64,000 nt of DNA from Paraburkholderia acidicola (GCF_002362315.1 NZ_MTZV01000006.1:1426001-1490000); one strand, 5' to 3'. Shown: positions 9,179 to 19,082, numbered from the stretch's first letter. Notes: generated from the letters alone by a model not told the origin. Translations and numbers: made by a program.

Positions 9179-10399
9179 TTACAACGCGCCGTGACGTGGC
9201 GGCAGCACGTCGTTCAGATAGTAGTTACCGACCGCGATGTATTTCCAGCGCACCGGATCGTGCAGCGTATGTGTGCGCGCGTTGCGCCAGTGACGATCGA
9301 GGTTGTGTTCGCGCAACGTCGATTGTGTGCCGGCCAGTTCGAGCAGTCGCGTCGAAGCCTGCAGCGCGATCTCGGTGGTCGCGGCGCGCGCCTTGGCCAC
9401 CGCAATCGATGCAGCCGCCACCGTGCGCTCATTGGACTGTGCGGCCGCTGCATCGACGCTGCGGCCCGCGCGTTCGAGCAGCGCATCCGCTGCATCCAGT
9501 TGCAGCGCGAGCTTGCCGAATAGTTCGAGCGTCAGCGGGTCATCGCTAGCGCGCTCTACACCGCTGTCGACCCACGGTCGAGAGCGCTCGCGCACGAAGC
9601 GCCGCGCGTCGGCCAACGCCGCGCGGGCGATGCCGAGATCGACGGCCGCATGGATCAACTGTCCGAGCGGGCCGACCGTGGTCGGACGCGCATCGAACGC
9701 GGCGCTGTACGGCACCACCGCCGCGGCATCCACGTACACATCGTCGAGCACCGTCGAGCCGCTGCCCGTGGTGCGCTGTCCGAAGCTCGACCAGTCGTCG
9801 ATAACCGTCAGGCCCGGTGTGTCTGCTGCCGTGAACGCGACGTACAGCGTATCGTCGGCCGCTTTCGCGACCACTGGAATCCACTGCGCAAACAGCGCAC
9901 CGGTCGAGTAGAACTTCGTGCCGTTAAGCCGGAAACCTGCACCATCCGGCGTGAGCGTGGTTCGATAGTCGCGCACCGTCTTCGTGCCGCGTTCGGACAA
10001 CGCATTGCCGAACCGGTCGCCCGCCAGCGCACGTTCGAAGTAGAACGCCTGCTGCTCGCGTGTGCCGTTCACACGCAGCACGTCGAGCATGAAGAAATGG
10101 TTCTGCGGAATCTGACCGAGCGCGGGGTCGGCGGCGGAGATGATCGCCGTGACTTCCGCGAGCGTTGCATACGATACCTGCGCGCCGCCGAATTCGCGCG
10201 GCACCGTGATGCCCCACAACCCGCTCGCCGAATACGCTTCGATTTCATCGAACGGCAACCGGCGATCGCGATCGCGTTCGGCCGCACCTTCGGCGAATGC
10301 GGGCGCGAGCGCATGGGCGATATCGAGCGCCTGCTGGTCGCTCTCGATGCGCGTCGCAACGCGTCTAACGGACGACACCGAATCTGGCAATGCACTCAT
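9179..10399 (-). CDS. SfnB-family oxidoreductase (acyl-CoA dehydrogenase fold)
   Basis: Flavin-dependent oxidoreductase of the SfnB sulfur-acquisition family, 406 aa, with the acyl-CoA dehydrogenase/DszC fold. N-terminal helical domain residues ~20-130 (GLWGITVPREFGG), middle beta domain ~130-230 (GTKFYSTGALFAQWIPV), C-terminal four-helix domain to the HNLDRHWRNARTHTLHDP signature. These proteins act as reduced-flavin monooxygenases on small sulfur compounds in sulfate-limited cells. It starts four bases after the stop of a paralogous SfnB gene, so the two are co-transcribed. The substrate is unknown. Confidence 0.88.
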   Translation of the reverse strand: MSALPDSVSSVRRVATRIESDQQALDIAHALAPAFAEGAAERDRDRRLPFDEIEAYSASGLWGITVPREFGGAQVSYATLAEVTAIISAADPALGQIPQNHFFMLDVLRVNGTREQQAFYFERALAGDRFGNALSERGTKTVRDYRTTLTPDGAGFRLNGTKFYSTGALFAQWIPVVAKAADDTLYVAFTAADTPGLTVIDDWSSFGQRTTGSGSTVLDDVYVDAAAVVPYSAAFDARPTTVGPLGQLIHAAVDLGIARAALADARRFVRERSRPWVDSGVERASDDPLTLELFGKLALQLDAADALLERAGRSVDAAAAQSNERTVAAASIAVAKARAATTEIALQASTRLLELAGTQSTLREHNLDRHWRNARTHTLHDPVRWKYIAVGNYYLNDVLPPRHGAL

Positions 10400-10403
10400 G
10401 ACG

Positions 10404-11645
10404 TCAATTCCACGGATGACGCGCCGGTTTGACGCCGTTCAGATAGTAGTTGCCGACGAGGTGATACTTCCAGCGCACCGGGTCATGCAGCGTATGCGTG
10501 CGCGCATTGCGCCAGTGACGGTCGAGATTGTGTTCGCTCAACGTCGATTGCGTGCCGGCCAGTTCGAACAGCTTTTCGCTCGCAAGCAAGGCGATCTCGG
10601 TGGTCAGCACCTTCGCTTCGCCGACCGCCACCGAAGCGCGCGCGACGTCGTCTTCGCTGACCTCGGGTTGCGCGGCAATCGCATCGAGCGTACGCGCGGC
10701 GCGTTCGAGCAATGCATCGGCCGCATGAAGCTGGATGTGCAGATGGCCGATTTCGCGCACGGTCAGCGGGTCGTCGGCTGCGCGTTCCACGCCGCTGTCG
10801 ATCCACGGCCGCGAGCGCGTGCGCACGAATGTCAGCGTGTCTTCGATCGCAGCGTGTGCAATGCCGGCATCGATCGCCGCCTGGATGATCTGCGAGATCG
10901 GCCCGTTCAGCGTCGGAAAGTCCGACACGCGATGTGCGGGAAACACGTTCGAAGCGGGCACACGCACGCTATCGAGCACGACCGTGCCGCTTGCCGTAGT
11001 GCGCTGGCCGAAGCCCGTCCAGTCGTCGATCACGATCAACCCCGGCGTACCCTTCGGAATGTAAGCGAGCCAGCCCTTACGATCGTCGTCGAGTCCGAGC
11101 ACCGGCACGTAATGCGCAAACAGCGCACCGGTCGAATAGAACTTCGTCCCGTCCACCACGTAGTCGTCGCCGTCACGCCGCACACGGGTCTTCAGATCGA
11201 GCACGTGCTTCGTGCCCTTCTCCGAGAAGCCGTTGCCGAAGCGCTTACCGCTCAGGATCTCACCGAAGAAATAGCGTTTCTGCTCGTCGGTGCCCGTCAA
11301 CGAAATCACGTCGACCAGCCCATAGTGATTCTGCGGCAACTGTCCGAGCGACGGATCGGCTGCTGCAATGATCTTCACGACTTCGGTCAGCGTCACAAAC
11401 GACACGCCCGCACCGCCATATGCCTTCGGCACGGTGATCGCCCACAACCCCGATTGCGAAAACCATTCGATTTCTTCGTGCGGCAACCGACGTTCGCGGT
11501 CGCGCACGGCAGCTTCTTTGGCGAGTCGCTGCGCTAACGCGTGCGCCGCTGCTATAGCGTCGGCATCGTCTGCAATCACACGCGCCGTGTGTTGCGTATC
11601 GGCTTGCGCCGGTTGCGACAAAGCCGTTGGGTCGAGCTCGGCCAT
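10404..11645 (-). CDS. SfnB-family oxidoreductase, second tandem copy
   Basis: Second SfnB-type flavin oxidoreductase, 413 aa, clearly paralogous to the next gene: both contain GTKFYSTGALFA, FGQRTT, RSRPWxDSGVERA and RHWRNARTHTLHD. The central domains differ enough to suggest different substrates or a heteromeric complex. ATG 11645 has a GGAG site eight bases upstream; the GTG at 11675 lies outside family homology. It is the first gene of the minus-strand sulfur cluster; 280 bp separate it from the divergent Rbs-type transporter operon, so the promoters share that gap. Confidence 0.88.
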   Translation of the reverse strand: MAELDPTALSQPAQADTQHTARVIADDADAIAAAHALAQRLAKEAAVRDRERRLPHEEIEWFSQSGLWAITVPKAYGGAGVSFVTLTEVVKIIAAADPSLGQLPQNHYGLVDVISLTGTDEQKRYFFGEILSGKRFGNGFSEKGTKHVLDLKTRVRRDGDDYVVDGTKFYSTGALFAHYVPVLGLDDDRKGWLAYIPKGTPGLIVIDDWTGFGQRTTASGTVVLDSVRVPASNVFPAHRVSDFPTLNGPISQIIQAAIDAGIAHAAIEDTLTFVRTRSRPWIDSGVERAADDPLTVREIGHLHIQLHAADALLERAARTLDAIAAQPEVSEDDVARASVAVGEAKVLTTEIALLASEKLFELAGTQSTLSEHNLDRHWRNARTHTLHDPVRWKYHLVGNYYLNGVKPARHPWN

Positions 11646-11925
11646 ACAAATCTCCGCTGTAGTGACTGTGCGCACAATCTATCAGCGGGGCTGTCGCGCG
11701 CAAACCGAGGGTTTCGGCAATGAATATTCCTTCGGCTGGCAAGCAGATCCACGCGGCATCAATGACTACGCCGCGGCCGTCATATCGATAGTCCGAATCG
11801 ATGTTTCAGCAGCGATGTGAGTTGCATTAGAGTCGGCGAGGCTGGCAGCTTCCGCTGCCTTTCTCCTTTCCCTTTTTCCGGGTTCCGACGCGCGTTGCGT
11901 TCGACCGCCTTTCGTTTCTTTCGAC

Positions 11926-12930
11926 ATGACACGCTCGCACATTCCCCTTGCCTCGCTTGCTGCTGCCGCTCTGTTTGCTTTTTTCACCGCCGTCGCGCCA
12001 CATGCCGTTCAGGCACAAGGCAGCGATGCTGCGATCCCGTCGCTAAAGGGAAAACGCATTGGCATCACCGTGGCCGGTACCGATCACTACTGGGATCTGA
12101 AGGCGTATCAAGGCGCAGTGGATGAAGTGAAACGACTCGGCGGTACACCGATCGCACTCGACGCCGGCCGCAACGACAACCGGCAGATCGCGCAGATCCA
12201 GACGCTGATCGCACAGAAGCCGGATGCGATCGTCGAGCAGCTCGGCACCGCATCGGTACTCGAACCGTGGCTGCAGAAAATCCGCCAGGCCGGCATCCCG
12301 CTCTTCACCATCGATACCGCGTCGCCGTCCAGCCTGAACGTCACGACCTCGGACAATTTCTTCATCGGTGAGCAACTTGCGCTGAAGCTCGTCAATGACA
12401 TTCACGGCGAAGGCAATATCCTCGTCTTCAACGGTTTCTATGGCGTGCCGGTCTGCGCGATCCGCTATGACCAGTTGAAGGAAGTGCTGAAGTTTTATCC
12501 GAAGGTGCATATCCTCCAGCCCGAACTGCGCGATGTGATTCCGAACACCGTGCAAAGCGCCTATGCGCAGGTCAGCCAGTTGCTCGCCAAATATCCGAAA
12601 GGACAGATCGCCGCGATCTGGGCCGCATGGGATGTGCCGCAGGTCGGCGCAACCCAGGCCGTTGACGCCGCCAATCGCAGCGAGATCAAGACCTATGCGG
12701 TGGATGGCAGTCCCGACGTCGTGACGCTCGTGAAGGACCCGAAGTCGAGCGCGGCGGCAGTCGTCGCACAGCAGCCAGCGCTGATCGGCAAAACCGCCAT
12801 CGATAACGTCGCGCGCTATCTGGCCGGCGACCACACGCTGGCGCCGTACACGTACGTACCGTCGCTGCTCGTCACCAAGGACAACGCGAGCACCGCGCAG
12901 CAAACGCTCGGCCAGCTCGGCGCGAAGTAA
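11926..12930 (+). CDS. Periplasmic binding protein of Rbs-type ABC transporter
   Basis: Secreted RbsB-like substrate-binding protein, 334 aa. A signal peptide runs to about residue 31 (AVQA then Q). The mature fold opens with KRIGITVAGTDHYWDLKAYQGAVDEV, typical of Peripla_BP_4 proteins, and has a PDAIVEQLGT hinge near residue 105. It is the first gene of a plus-strand operon; the ATPase ATG starts directly after its TAA. It faces the SfnB cluster across a 280-bp gap. The ligand is unknown; it could be a sugar or, given the neighbours, a sulfur-containing small molecule. Confidence 0.88.
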   Translation: MTRSHIPLASLAAAALFAFFTAVAPHAVQAQGSDAAIPSLKGKRIGITVAGTDHYWDLKAYQGAVDEVKRLGGTPIALDAGRNDNRQIAQIQTLIAQKPDAIVEQLGTASVLEPWLQKIRQAGIPLFTIDTASPSSLNVTTSDNFFIGEQLALKLVNDIHGEGNILVFNGFYGVPVCAIRYDQLKEVLKFYPKVHILQPELRDVIPNTVQSAYAQVSQLLAKYPKGQIAAIWAAWDVPQVGATQAVDAANRSEIKTYAVDGSPDVVTLVKDPKSSAAAVVAQQPALIGKTAIDNVARYLAGDHTLAPYTYVPSLLVTKDNASTAQQTLGQLGAK

Positions 12931-14496
12931 ATGACGGACACGCATCATCCGCCCGCGCTTGCCCTGCGCGATATCGTCAAACACTTCGACGGTGTGCCTG
13001 CGTTACGCGGTGCATCGCTCGAAGTCGCGCGCGGCACCGTGCACGGACTGATCGGTCAGAACGGCGCGGGCAAGTCGACGTTGATCAAGATTCTTGCAGG
13101 CATACACACCGCCGATTCGGGCACGCTTTCTATCGATGGCATCGAGCAACCGGCGGCGACGACTCACCGCGATCGTCACGCGGCGCTCGGCTTCATTCAT
13201 CAGGAGCGCTTGCTGCCGCCGACCTTCACGGTCGCCGAAGCATTGCTGCTCGGTGATGAACGCGCGATCGGGCCGCGTGCCGCAGGCACACTGCGCCTGC
13301 TCGTGCCGCGCCGGATGCGGCGCGATGCACGTGCTGCGCTGCTTGCGCACTTCGGTGTCGAGATCGACCCACGCCGGTTGATCGGTGACTTGAGTGTCGC
13401 GGAACAGCAGATCGTGCAGATCACGCGTGCGCTAATCCGCGAGCCGCGCATTCTGGTATTCGACGAACCGACCGCGGCGCTCGTCAGTCGAGAAGTCGAC
13501 CGGCTGCTCGACACGATTCGCCGTCTGCGCGACCGCGGCCTGACGATCCTGTACGTGTCGCACTATCTGAACGAGATCACCTCGGTTTGCGATCGCGTCA
13601 CCGTGCTGCGCGATGGCGTCGACGTCGAGCACGTCGATGCGCGCACTACCCCCGCCGATGCACTGGTCGCCGCGATGATCGGTACGCTGCCCTCGGCGCG
13701 CGCTGCAACCACGACTCGTCCACCCGGCGATGTCGTGCTGCGCGTGCGCGGTCTCGCCGCACCGCAACGCTTCGACGATGTGTCATTCGACCTGCGGCGT
13801 GGCGAGATCGTCGGTGTGACTGGTTTGCTTGGCTCGGGCGGCAAGAACGTCGTGCGCAGTCTGTTCGGTCTGGAGCGCGGTGTGCGCGGCAGCATCGAGA
13901 TCGACGGTCGTGAGGTGCGGCTGCGACGGCCGCTCGATGCGGTGCGCGCGGGCATTGCCTTCGTTCCGGAAGACCGTCGCGCACATGGCGTCGCGCCGGC
14001 GCTCTCGGTGCGCGAAAACACAACCCTCGCGAGCCTCGCGCGGTTTAGCCGGTTCGGCTGGCTCGCGCGGCGTCGTGAAACGCAGGCGGTGCAGCAACTG
14101 ATCGAAACGCTTGCAGTGCGCACGTCGGGCATCGAGGCGCCGGTACGCACGCTGTCGGGTGGTAATCAGCAGAAGGTTGCGCTCGCGAAGTGGCTCAGCC
14201 GCGGCTCGACACGTGCGTCTGTCGTGTATCTGCTCGACGAACCGACAGTCGGTGTCGACGTCGGTGCGAAGGCAGAAATCTACCGGCTGCTCGATCGGCT
14301 TGCACGCGAAGGCGCGGCTGTCCTGCTGTTTTCCAGCGATCTGATCGAACTACTCGATATCACCGACCGCGTGCTCGTGATGGCGCGCGGCCAGCTTGTG
14401 CGCGAACTGGTCTCGCGCGATGCCGATAGCCGCCAGGTGCTCGCGTGGGCTGCGGGCGCGCGGACCACATCGACTGACGAGGAGCTTGCCGCATGA
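12931..14496 (+). CDS. Rbs-type ABC transporter ATPase, two nucleotide-binding domains
   Basis: Cytoplasmic fused ATPase of the RbsA/MglA (CUT2) type, 521 aa. Domain 1: Walker A GQNGAGKST at residues 42-50, a degenerate signature LSVAEQQ and Walker B ILVFDEPTA. Domain 2: a degenerate Walker A (GLLGSGGKN) but an intact LSGGNQQKV signature and VYLLDEPTVGVD. One catalytically weak domain is usual in CUT2 proteins. The start codon abuts the stop of the binding-protein gene, and the stop overlaps the next start by 4 bp (ATGA), so expression is coupled. Confidence 0.92.
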   Translation: MTDTHHPPALALRDIVKHFDGVPALRGASLEVARGTVHGLIGQNGAGKSTLIKILAGIHTADSGTLSIDGIEQPAATTHRDRHAALGFIHQERLLPPTFTVAEALLLGDERAIGPRAAGTLRLLVPRRMRRDARAALLAHFGVEIDPRRLIGDLSVAEQQIVQITRALIREPRILVFDEPTAALVSREVDRLLDTIRRLRDRGLTILYVSHYLNEITSVCDRVTVLRDGVDVEHVDARTTPADALVAAMIGTLPSARAATTTRPPGDVVLRVRGLAAPQRFDDVSFDLRRGEIVGVTGLLGSGGKNVVRSLFGLERGVRGSIEIDGREVRLRRPLDAVRAGIAFVPEDRRAHGVAPALSVRENTTLASLARFSRFGWLARRRETQAVQQLIETLAVRTSGIEAPVRTLSGGNQQKVALAKWLSRGSTRASVVYLLDEPTVGVDVGAKAEIYRLLDRLAREGAAVLLFSSDLIELLDITDRVLVMARGQLVRELVSRDADSRQVLAWAAGARTTSTDEELAA

Positions 14497-15524
14497 GCAA
14501 GGTGCTCGATGCCGCGGGTACGCGCGAACGTTTGCCCGCATCCTCGATCCGTTTCGGCGATCCGCAATGGTGGTTGCGCAGCGGCGCGGCGCTCGCGTTC
14601 GCCGCGGTGTTCGCCGGTTTCGCACTGAGTTCGCCGCTGTTTCTAACGCTCGCCAATCTGGCCAATGTGTTCCAGCAGTCGGCCGTGGTCGGAATACTCG
14701 CGCTTGGCTTGACGGTCGTGCTGATCGGCGGTGGAGCGGACCCGATCCGCGGTGGGCTCGATCTGTCGGTGGCGGCCAATCTTGGTTTATGTGCCGCGGT
14801 CTATGCGGTCGCGCTGCGCGACGGTGCGAGCCCCGTTGCGGCGTTACTGCTCACATTCGCCGCCGGCGCGAGCGTTGGCGCACTCAATGCATTCGCGGTA
14901 GTGGTACTGCGGATCTATCCGCTGCTCGCGACGCTAACCACGATGAACCTCTGCGCCGGCTTCGAGCTGGTGTTGACGCAGAACACGTCCGTGCCTGCAG
15001 CAAGCCCGCTGCTCGAGTTCCTCCTCGATAACGGCCCGTTCGATATTCCGCTTGTCGCCTACGCACTCGTCGTCATCTCAGCGGTGTTCACGGTGCTGAT
15101 CCACTACACACCGTTCGGTTTGCGGCTGCATGCAACCGGCGCTCATCGCGACGCCGCGCGCGCCGCGGGTCTACGCACGAACGGTTATGTCGCGGCCAGC
15201 TATGTATTGGGCGGTCTCGCGGCGGCCCTTGCCGCACTGGTTTCATCGTCGCTGCTGAGTGGCAGCGCGCCCGGCGCAGGTGAGAATCTGCTTGCCGTCG
15301 TCGCCGCAGCGTTGCTCGGTGCCGTGTTCTCACGACGACTCGTGCCGACTATTCCTGGCACGCTGCTGGCGGTGCTGTTCATCGGCATGATCGGCAACGG
15401 CTTTCAACTCGACAACGTGTCGAGCTATTGGGTCAACGGCGTCGAAGGCGCGCTGATCCTGTTCGTCGTCGCAACCACTGCACTCGTGCGGCGGCGTCAT
15501 GCCGGGAGCGATGCACATGATTGA
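14493..15524 (+). CDS. Rbs-type ABC transporter permease 1
   Basis: Inner-membrane permease of the RbsC/BPD_transp_2 family, 343 aa, with about eight to ten hydrophobic helices starting at residue 30 and the GADPIRGGLDLSVAANLG signature near residue 75 (the usual form is GGIDLSVG). It overlaps the upstream ATPase by 4 bp and the next permease gene by a few bases. An operon with two different permeases suggests a heterodimeric channel. Confidence 0.9.
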   Translation: MSKVLDAAGTRERLPASSIRFGDPQWWLRSGAALAFAAVFAGFALSSPLFLTLANLANVFQQSAVVGILALGLTVVLIGGGADPIRGGLDLSVAANLGLCAAVYAVALRDGASPVAALLLTFAAGASVGALNAFAVVVLRIYPLLATLTTMNLCAGFELVLTQNTSVPAASPLLEFLLDNGPFDIPLVAYALVVISAVFTVLIHYTPFGLRLHATGAHRDAARAAGLRTNGYVAASYVLGGLAAALAALVSSSLLSGSAPGAGENLLAVVAAALLGAVFSRRLVPTIPGTLLAVLFIGMIGNGFQLDNVSSYWVNGVEGALILFVVATTALVRRRHAGSDAHD

Positions 15525-16476
15525 CACACTCGCGCGTCTGCAGCGTTTTGCGCTGGTCGGCGCACTCGCCGCCGTGATCGTCTTCTTCGCAATCTATGCG
15601 CCCGGTTTCGCGCGTGTCGACAATCTCGCTGATGTGCTGCTGAACAACTTCGCGCTGCTCGCCATCGCCGCGCTCGGCATGACGCTCGCGTTGTCGCTCG
15701 GTGCGATCGATCTGTCGCTGGGTACATCGATCGATGTCGCGAGTCTGGTGTTCGTGCTGCTCAGCGCGCATCACGTCGGCGTGCTGCCGGCTGCGCTCGG
15801 TGGTCTCGGCGCGGCGTTGCTGGTCGGCGCGTTCAACGGCGTGCTGATCGCGCGGCTTGGCATCGCGCCGTTTCTTGCGACGCTGGGTACGCTGTTCATC
15901 GGACAGACCGTGCAGCAACTCGCCACCGATGGCGGTCAGCCCGTCTATCTGCTGAACATCGCGCTGCCGCCGCTGTTTAGCGTGCTCGCGCATGGCACGT
16001 TCGCTGGTTTGCCGGTGCCGCTGTGGATCGTGATCGTCCTAGCACTCGCGGTGCATGTCACGCTCGCGCATTCGGTGTTCGGCCGGCAGATCGTGGCGCT
16101 CGGCTCGCAACCGGGCGTCGCGCGCTATTCCGGCCTGCCAGTAGCGGCGTTAGGTGGCGCGATCTTTGTTGCGAGTGCGTTGATCTATGGTGTGGTTGGG
16201 TTGCTGCTGTCGTCGACGGTGAAGGCGTATGTGCCGCAAGCGGGCAACGCCTATCTACTGAATGCGATCGGTGCGACCTTCATCGGTACGACGCTGTCGC
16301 CGACGCGCCGTCCGGGTGTCGCCGGTACGCTGCTCGGCGTGTTGCTGCTGAGTCTCGTCGCGAACGGGCTGCTGTTGATCGGCTGGAATTTTTACTGGCA
16401 GCAGGTTGCGACTGGTGCGCTGATTTTCGCGGTGCTCGCGGTGAGTTTTGCGCAGCGGCATGGGCGATATGCATGA
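15517..16476 (+). CDS. Rbs-type ABC transporter permease 2
   Basis: Second RbsC-type permease of the operon, 319 aa, with the conserved LGAIDLSLGTSIDVASL loop near residue 65 and repeated hydrophobic helices to the C-terminus. Three in-frame ATGs lie at 15499, 15511 and 15517; a GGGAG nine bases before 15517 supports that one, and it overlaps the previous stop. Its own stop is only 3 bp from the stop of the convergent permease gene at 16480, so the two operons meet tail to tail with no spacer. Confidence 0.9.
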   Translation: MIDTLARLQRFALVGALAAVIVFFAIYAPGFARVDNLADVLLNNFALLAIAALGMTLALSLGAIDLSLGTSIDVASLVFVLLSAHHVGVLPAALGGLGAALLVGAFNGVLIARLGIAPFLATLGTLFIGQTVQQLATDGGQPVYLLNIALPPLFSVLAHGTFAGLPVPLWIVIVLALAVHVTLAHSVFGRQIVALGSQPGVARYSGLPVAALGGAIFVASALIYGVVGLLLSSTVKAYVPQAGNAYLLNAIGATFIGTTLSPTRRPGVAGTLLGVLLLSLVANGLLLIGWNFYWQQVATGALIFAVLAVSFAQRHGRYA

Positions 16477-16479
16477 TGC

Positions 16480-17568
16480 CTACGTCCGCTGCGTCGTATC
16501 GCGCCCCACGCTAAACGTGAAAGCCAGCGCCCCAACCAGCAACACACCTTTGATGAAATCCTGCATGTAGTACGGCGCATTCAGCATCGTCAAGCCGTTT
16601 AGCAGCACACCGACGAATACCGCGCCGACCACCGTACCAAACACATTGGGCCGTTTCGCACCCCAAACAGCGTAGCCGACCAGCGCTGCCGCCACGGCAT
16701 CGAGCAACATCGAATGACCGGCGCTCACGTCGCCGCGCCCCACGCGTGCCGCAATCAGCACACCGCCAAGCGACGCGATCACGCCCGATGCGACATACGC
16801 CGCGATCCGGTAGCGCGCAGTCGGCGCACCTGCAAGCCGCGCCGCCGTTTCATTGCCACCGATCGCATAGATCACGCGGCCCCAGCGCGTCGTCTCCATC
16901 ACGATGCACGCAATCACCGTCAACACGGCGAGCAACACAACCGGCACTGGCACCACGTCGAACAGACGCAGCCGGCCGAGCGCGAGAAACGCGTCGGGGA
17001 ATGTGCCGGTCGTTTCGGTGCCATCCGGCAGCACCGTGCCGGTCGCTAGCGAACGACCGCCGGTCGGAATCAGTTGCAGTCCAGCGAGCAGGAACAGCGT
17101 GCCGAGCGTTGCAAGCTGATCGGGTACGCGCAGGCGCGTGATCAACAATCCATTGAAGAGACCCGCGGCCGCGCCGAGCACCACGCACGCGACGACCGCC
17201 GCCAGCGCGTTGCCGTGCCAGACGATCAGCACATAGCTCGCCGCCATCTGCGCAGACGCCGCCACGCTGCCCACCGACAGATCGAAACCGCCCGCAGCCA
17301 GCGTAATCGTCACGCCGATACCGAGCAGCGCAACGATCGACACGGCCTGCAGAATGCTGAACAGGTTGTCGACATTGAGGAAGGCGGGCTCCTTCACGGT
17401 GAACACGACGACCAGTAGCGCGAGCACGATCAACATGCCGCTGCGTTCGAGGTATTCACGCCACGCGAGCTTCGATCGCGCTACAGGAATCTGCGCAGGA
17501 ACAGCATCGACCGGAACGGAGTCGTGGTCCGAATGCGTTTCAGAAACGCGTGGTAAGCCGGTCTTCAT
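16480..17568 (-). CDS. Rbs-type ABC transporter permease
   Basis: RbsC-type inner-membrane permease, 362 aa, with a ~40-residue polar cytoplasmic N-terminus before the first helix and the AAGGFDLSVGSVAASAQ signature near residue 95. It overlaps the upstream ATPase gene by 4 bp, so the two are translationally coupled. No binding protein is present in this minus-strand pair; the orphan one at 6580-7665 is a candidate partner. It converges with the plus-strand Rbs operon. Confidence 0.9.
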   Translation of the reverse strand: MKTGLPRVSETHSDHDSVPVDAVPAQIPVARSKLAWREYLERSGMLIVLALLVVVFTVKEPAFLNVDNLFSILQAVSIVALLGIGVTITLAAGGFDLSVGSVAASAQMAASYVLIVWHGNALAAVVACVVLGAAAGLFNGLLITRLRVPDQLATLGTLFLLAGLQLIPTGGRSLATGTVLPDGTETTGTFPDAFLALGRLRLFDVVPVPVVLLAVLTVIACIVMETTRWGRVIYAIGGNETAARLAGAPTARYRIAAYVASGVIASLGGVLIAARVGRGDVSAGHSMLLDAVAAALVGYAVWGAKRPNVFGTVVGAVFVGVLLNGLTMLNAPYYMQDFIKGVLLVGALAFTFSVGRDTTQRT

Positions 17569-19082
17569 GACAATGGGGAAAGTTCGGGTTCGAAAGAAGA
17601 GATGTGGTCGATCGTGCCGCGATCGAAGCGCACGACGCGATCCGCAATCTCGAACGCTTCTTCGAGATCGCTGACGAAGACGAGGGTCGCACGCTCGTTA
17701 GCCTGCGCGCGCAACGTATCGACGATATCGGCCCGTGCACCCGCATCGACGCCCTGGAACGGCTCATCGAGCAACAGTAGCCGCGCAGGCTGTGCGTGCC
17801 AGCGTGCGAGCACGACTTTCTGCTGGTTACCGCCGGAGAGCTTCGTCAGGCGATCGTCGGGACCGGTGCAGCGAATGCCGAAGCGTTCGATCGCGTCGGA
17901 GGCGGCACGCGCTTCGACTGCACGTTGCACGCGACCGCGCGGAAACCAGCGCGGTAGAAACGGAAAGCTGATCGTGCCTGCTATCGATGCAAACGACACG
18001 CTGTCCGCGAACAGCGACGTACGCCAGCGGTCCTCGCCGGCGAGAAACACGCCCGCACGAATTGCGTCGGCGGGCGAGCGCGGTTGCCACGGCGCACCGT
18101 CGAGCGACATGCGGCCCGCGACCAGCCGGCTCGCTCCGAAGATCGCACGTGCCAACCGCGATTTGCCGCCACCCACAGGCCCCGCAATCGCGACGATCTC
18201 ACCGCGGCGCACGTCGAGATCGAAGGGAATCGAATGCTGCGTCAGTTGCACACGCTCCGCGTGAAAGCCCGCTGACCCCGCACGTGCCGCATCGATTGCG
18301 CGTGGCGACGTATCGACGGAATCGGACCCCCGCACAAGATGGCTGCGCAACGGCCGACCGATCATCGTCTCGACCGCTGCATCGAAATCGATCGGCGGCC
18401 GCAGATCGGCAACGATGCGACCATCGCGAACGATCGCCACACGATCGGCAAGTCGACGCAGATCGCCAAGCCGGTGCGACACGAGCAGGATTGCAACGCC
18501 TTCCGCGCGCAACGTGTCGAGCAACGCGAACAACCTCTCTGCTTCCGGCGCGGAGAGGCTTGCAGTCGGTTCATCGAGAATCAGTAACGCGGGCTGCGCG
18601 GCAAGCGCGCGAGCGAGCGTCACGAGTTGCTGGGCAGCGAGCGGCAACGTCGCAAGTGGTGCAGCCAGATCGACGTCCAACCCGACGCGCGCGGCCAGCG
18701 GCGCGGCACTACGCCGACGCGCAGCAGGCGTAGCGCGCCACGGCCCAGCGCCATCGCACAGGCGATCGAGCAGCAGATTGTCCGCAATCGACAGCGACGG
18801 CACGACCGCATCGGCAATCGACTGATGCACGGTCGCAACACCAAGCCGCTTCGCAGCCTGCGTAGATTCAGGCGCAAACGGATGCCCCGCGAGCGACAAC
18901 GTGCCCACGTCGGCACGATATACACCGCTCAATATCTTCACGAGCGTCGACTTGCCCGCGCCGTTCGCGCCCATTAGCGCGACGATCTCGCCGGCACCGA
19001 TCGACAGATCGACGTGTTCGAGCGCGACCGTCGCGCCGAAGCGCTTCGATACGGCGGAAACAGTGAGAACGGGAGAAGGCAT
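17565..19082 (-). CDS. Rbs-type ABC transporter ATPase, two nucleotide-binding domains
   Basis: RbsA/MglA-type tandem ATPase, 505 aa. Domain 1 has Walker A GANGAGKST at residues 38-46 and Walker B LLILDEPTA, but its signature is reduced to LPLAAQQLV. Domain 2 has an intact Walker A (GPVGGGKSR) and LSGGNQQKV signature. The pattern is the mirror of the neighbouring plus-strand ATPase, where the second Walker A is the degenerate one. First gene of a two-gene minus-strand operon with the permease at 16480. Confidence 0.92.
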   Translation of the reverse strand: MPSPVLTVSAVSKRFGATVALEHVDLSIGAGEIVALMGANGAGKSTLVKILSGVYRADVGTLSLAGHPFAPESTQAAKRLGVATVHQSIADAVVPSLSIADNLLLDRLCDGAGPWRATPAARRRSAAPLAARVGLDVDLAAPLATLPLAAQQLVTLARALAAQPALLILDEPTASLSAPEAERLFALLDTLRAEGVAILLVSHRLGDLRRLADRVAIVRDGRIVADLRPPIDFDAAVETMIGRPLRSHLVRGSDSVDTSPRAIDAARAGSAGFHAERVQLTQHSIPFDLDVRRGEIVAIAGPVGGGKSRLARAIFGASRLVAGRMSLDGAPWQPRSPADAIRAGVFLAGEDRWRTSLFADSVSFASIAGTISFPFLPRWFPRGRVQRAVEARAASDAIERFGIRCTGPDDRLTKLSGGNQQKVVLARWHAQPARLLLLDEPFQGVDAGARADIVDTLRAQANERATLVFVSDLEEAFEIADRVVRFDRGTIDHISSFEPELSPLS

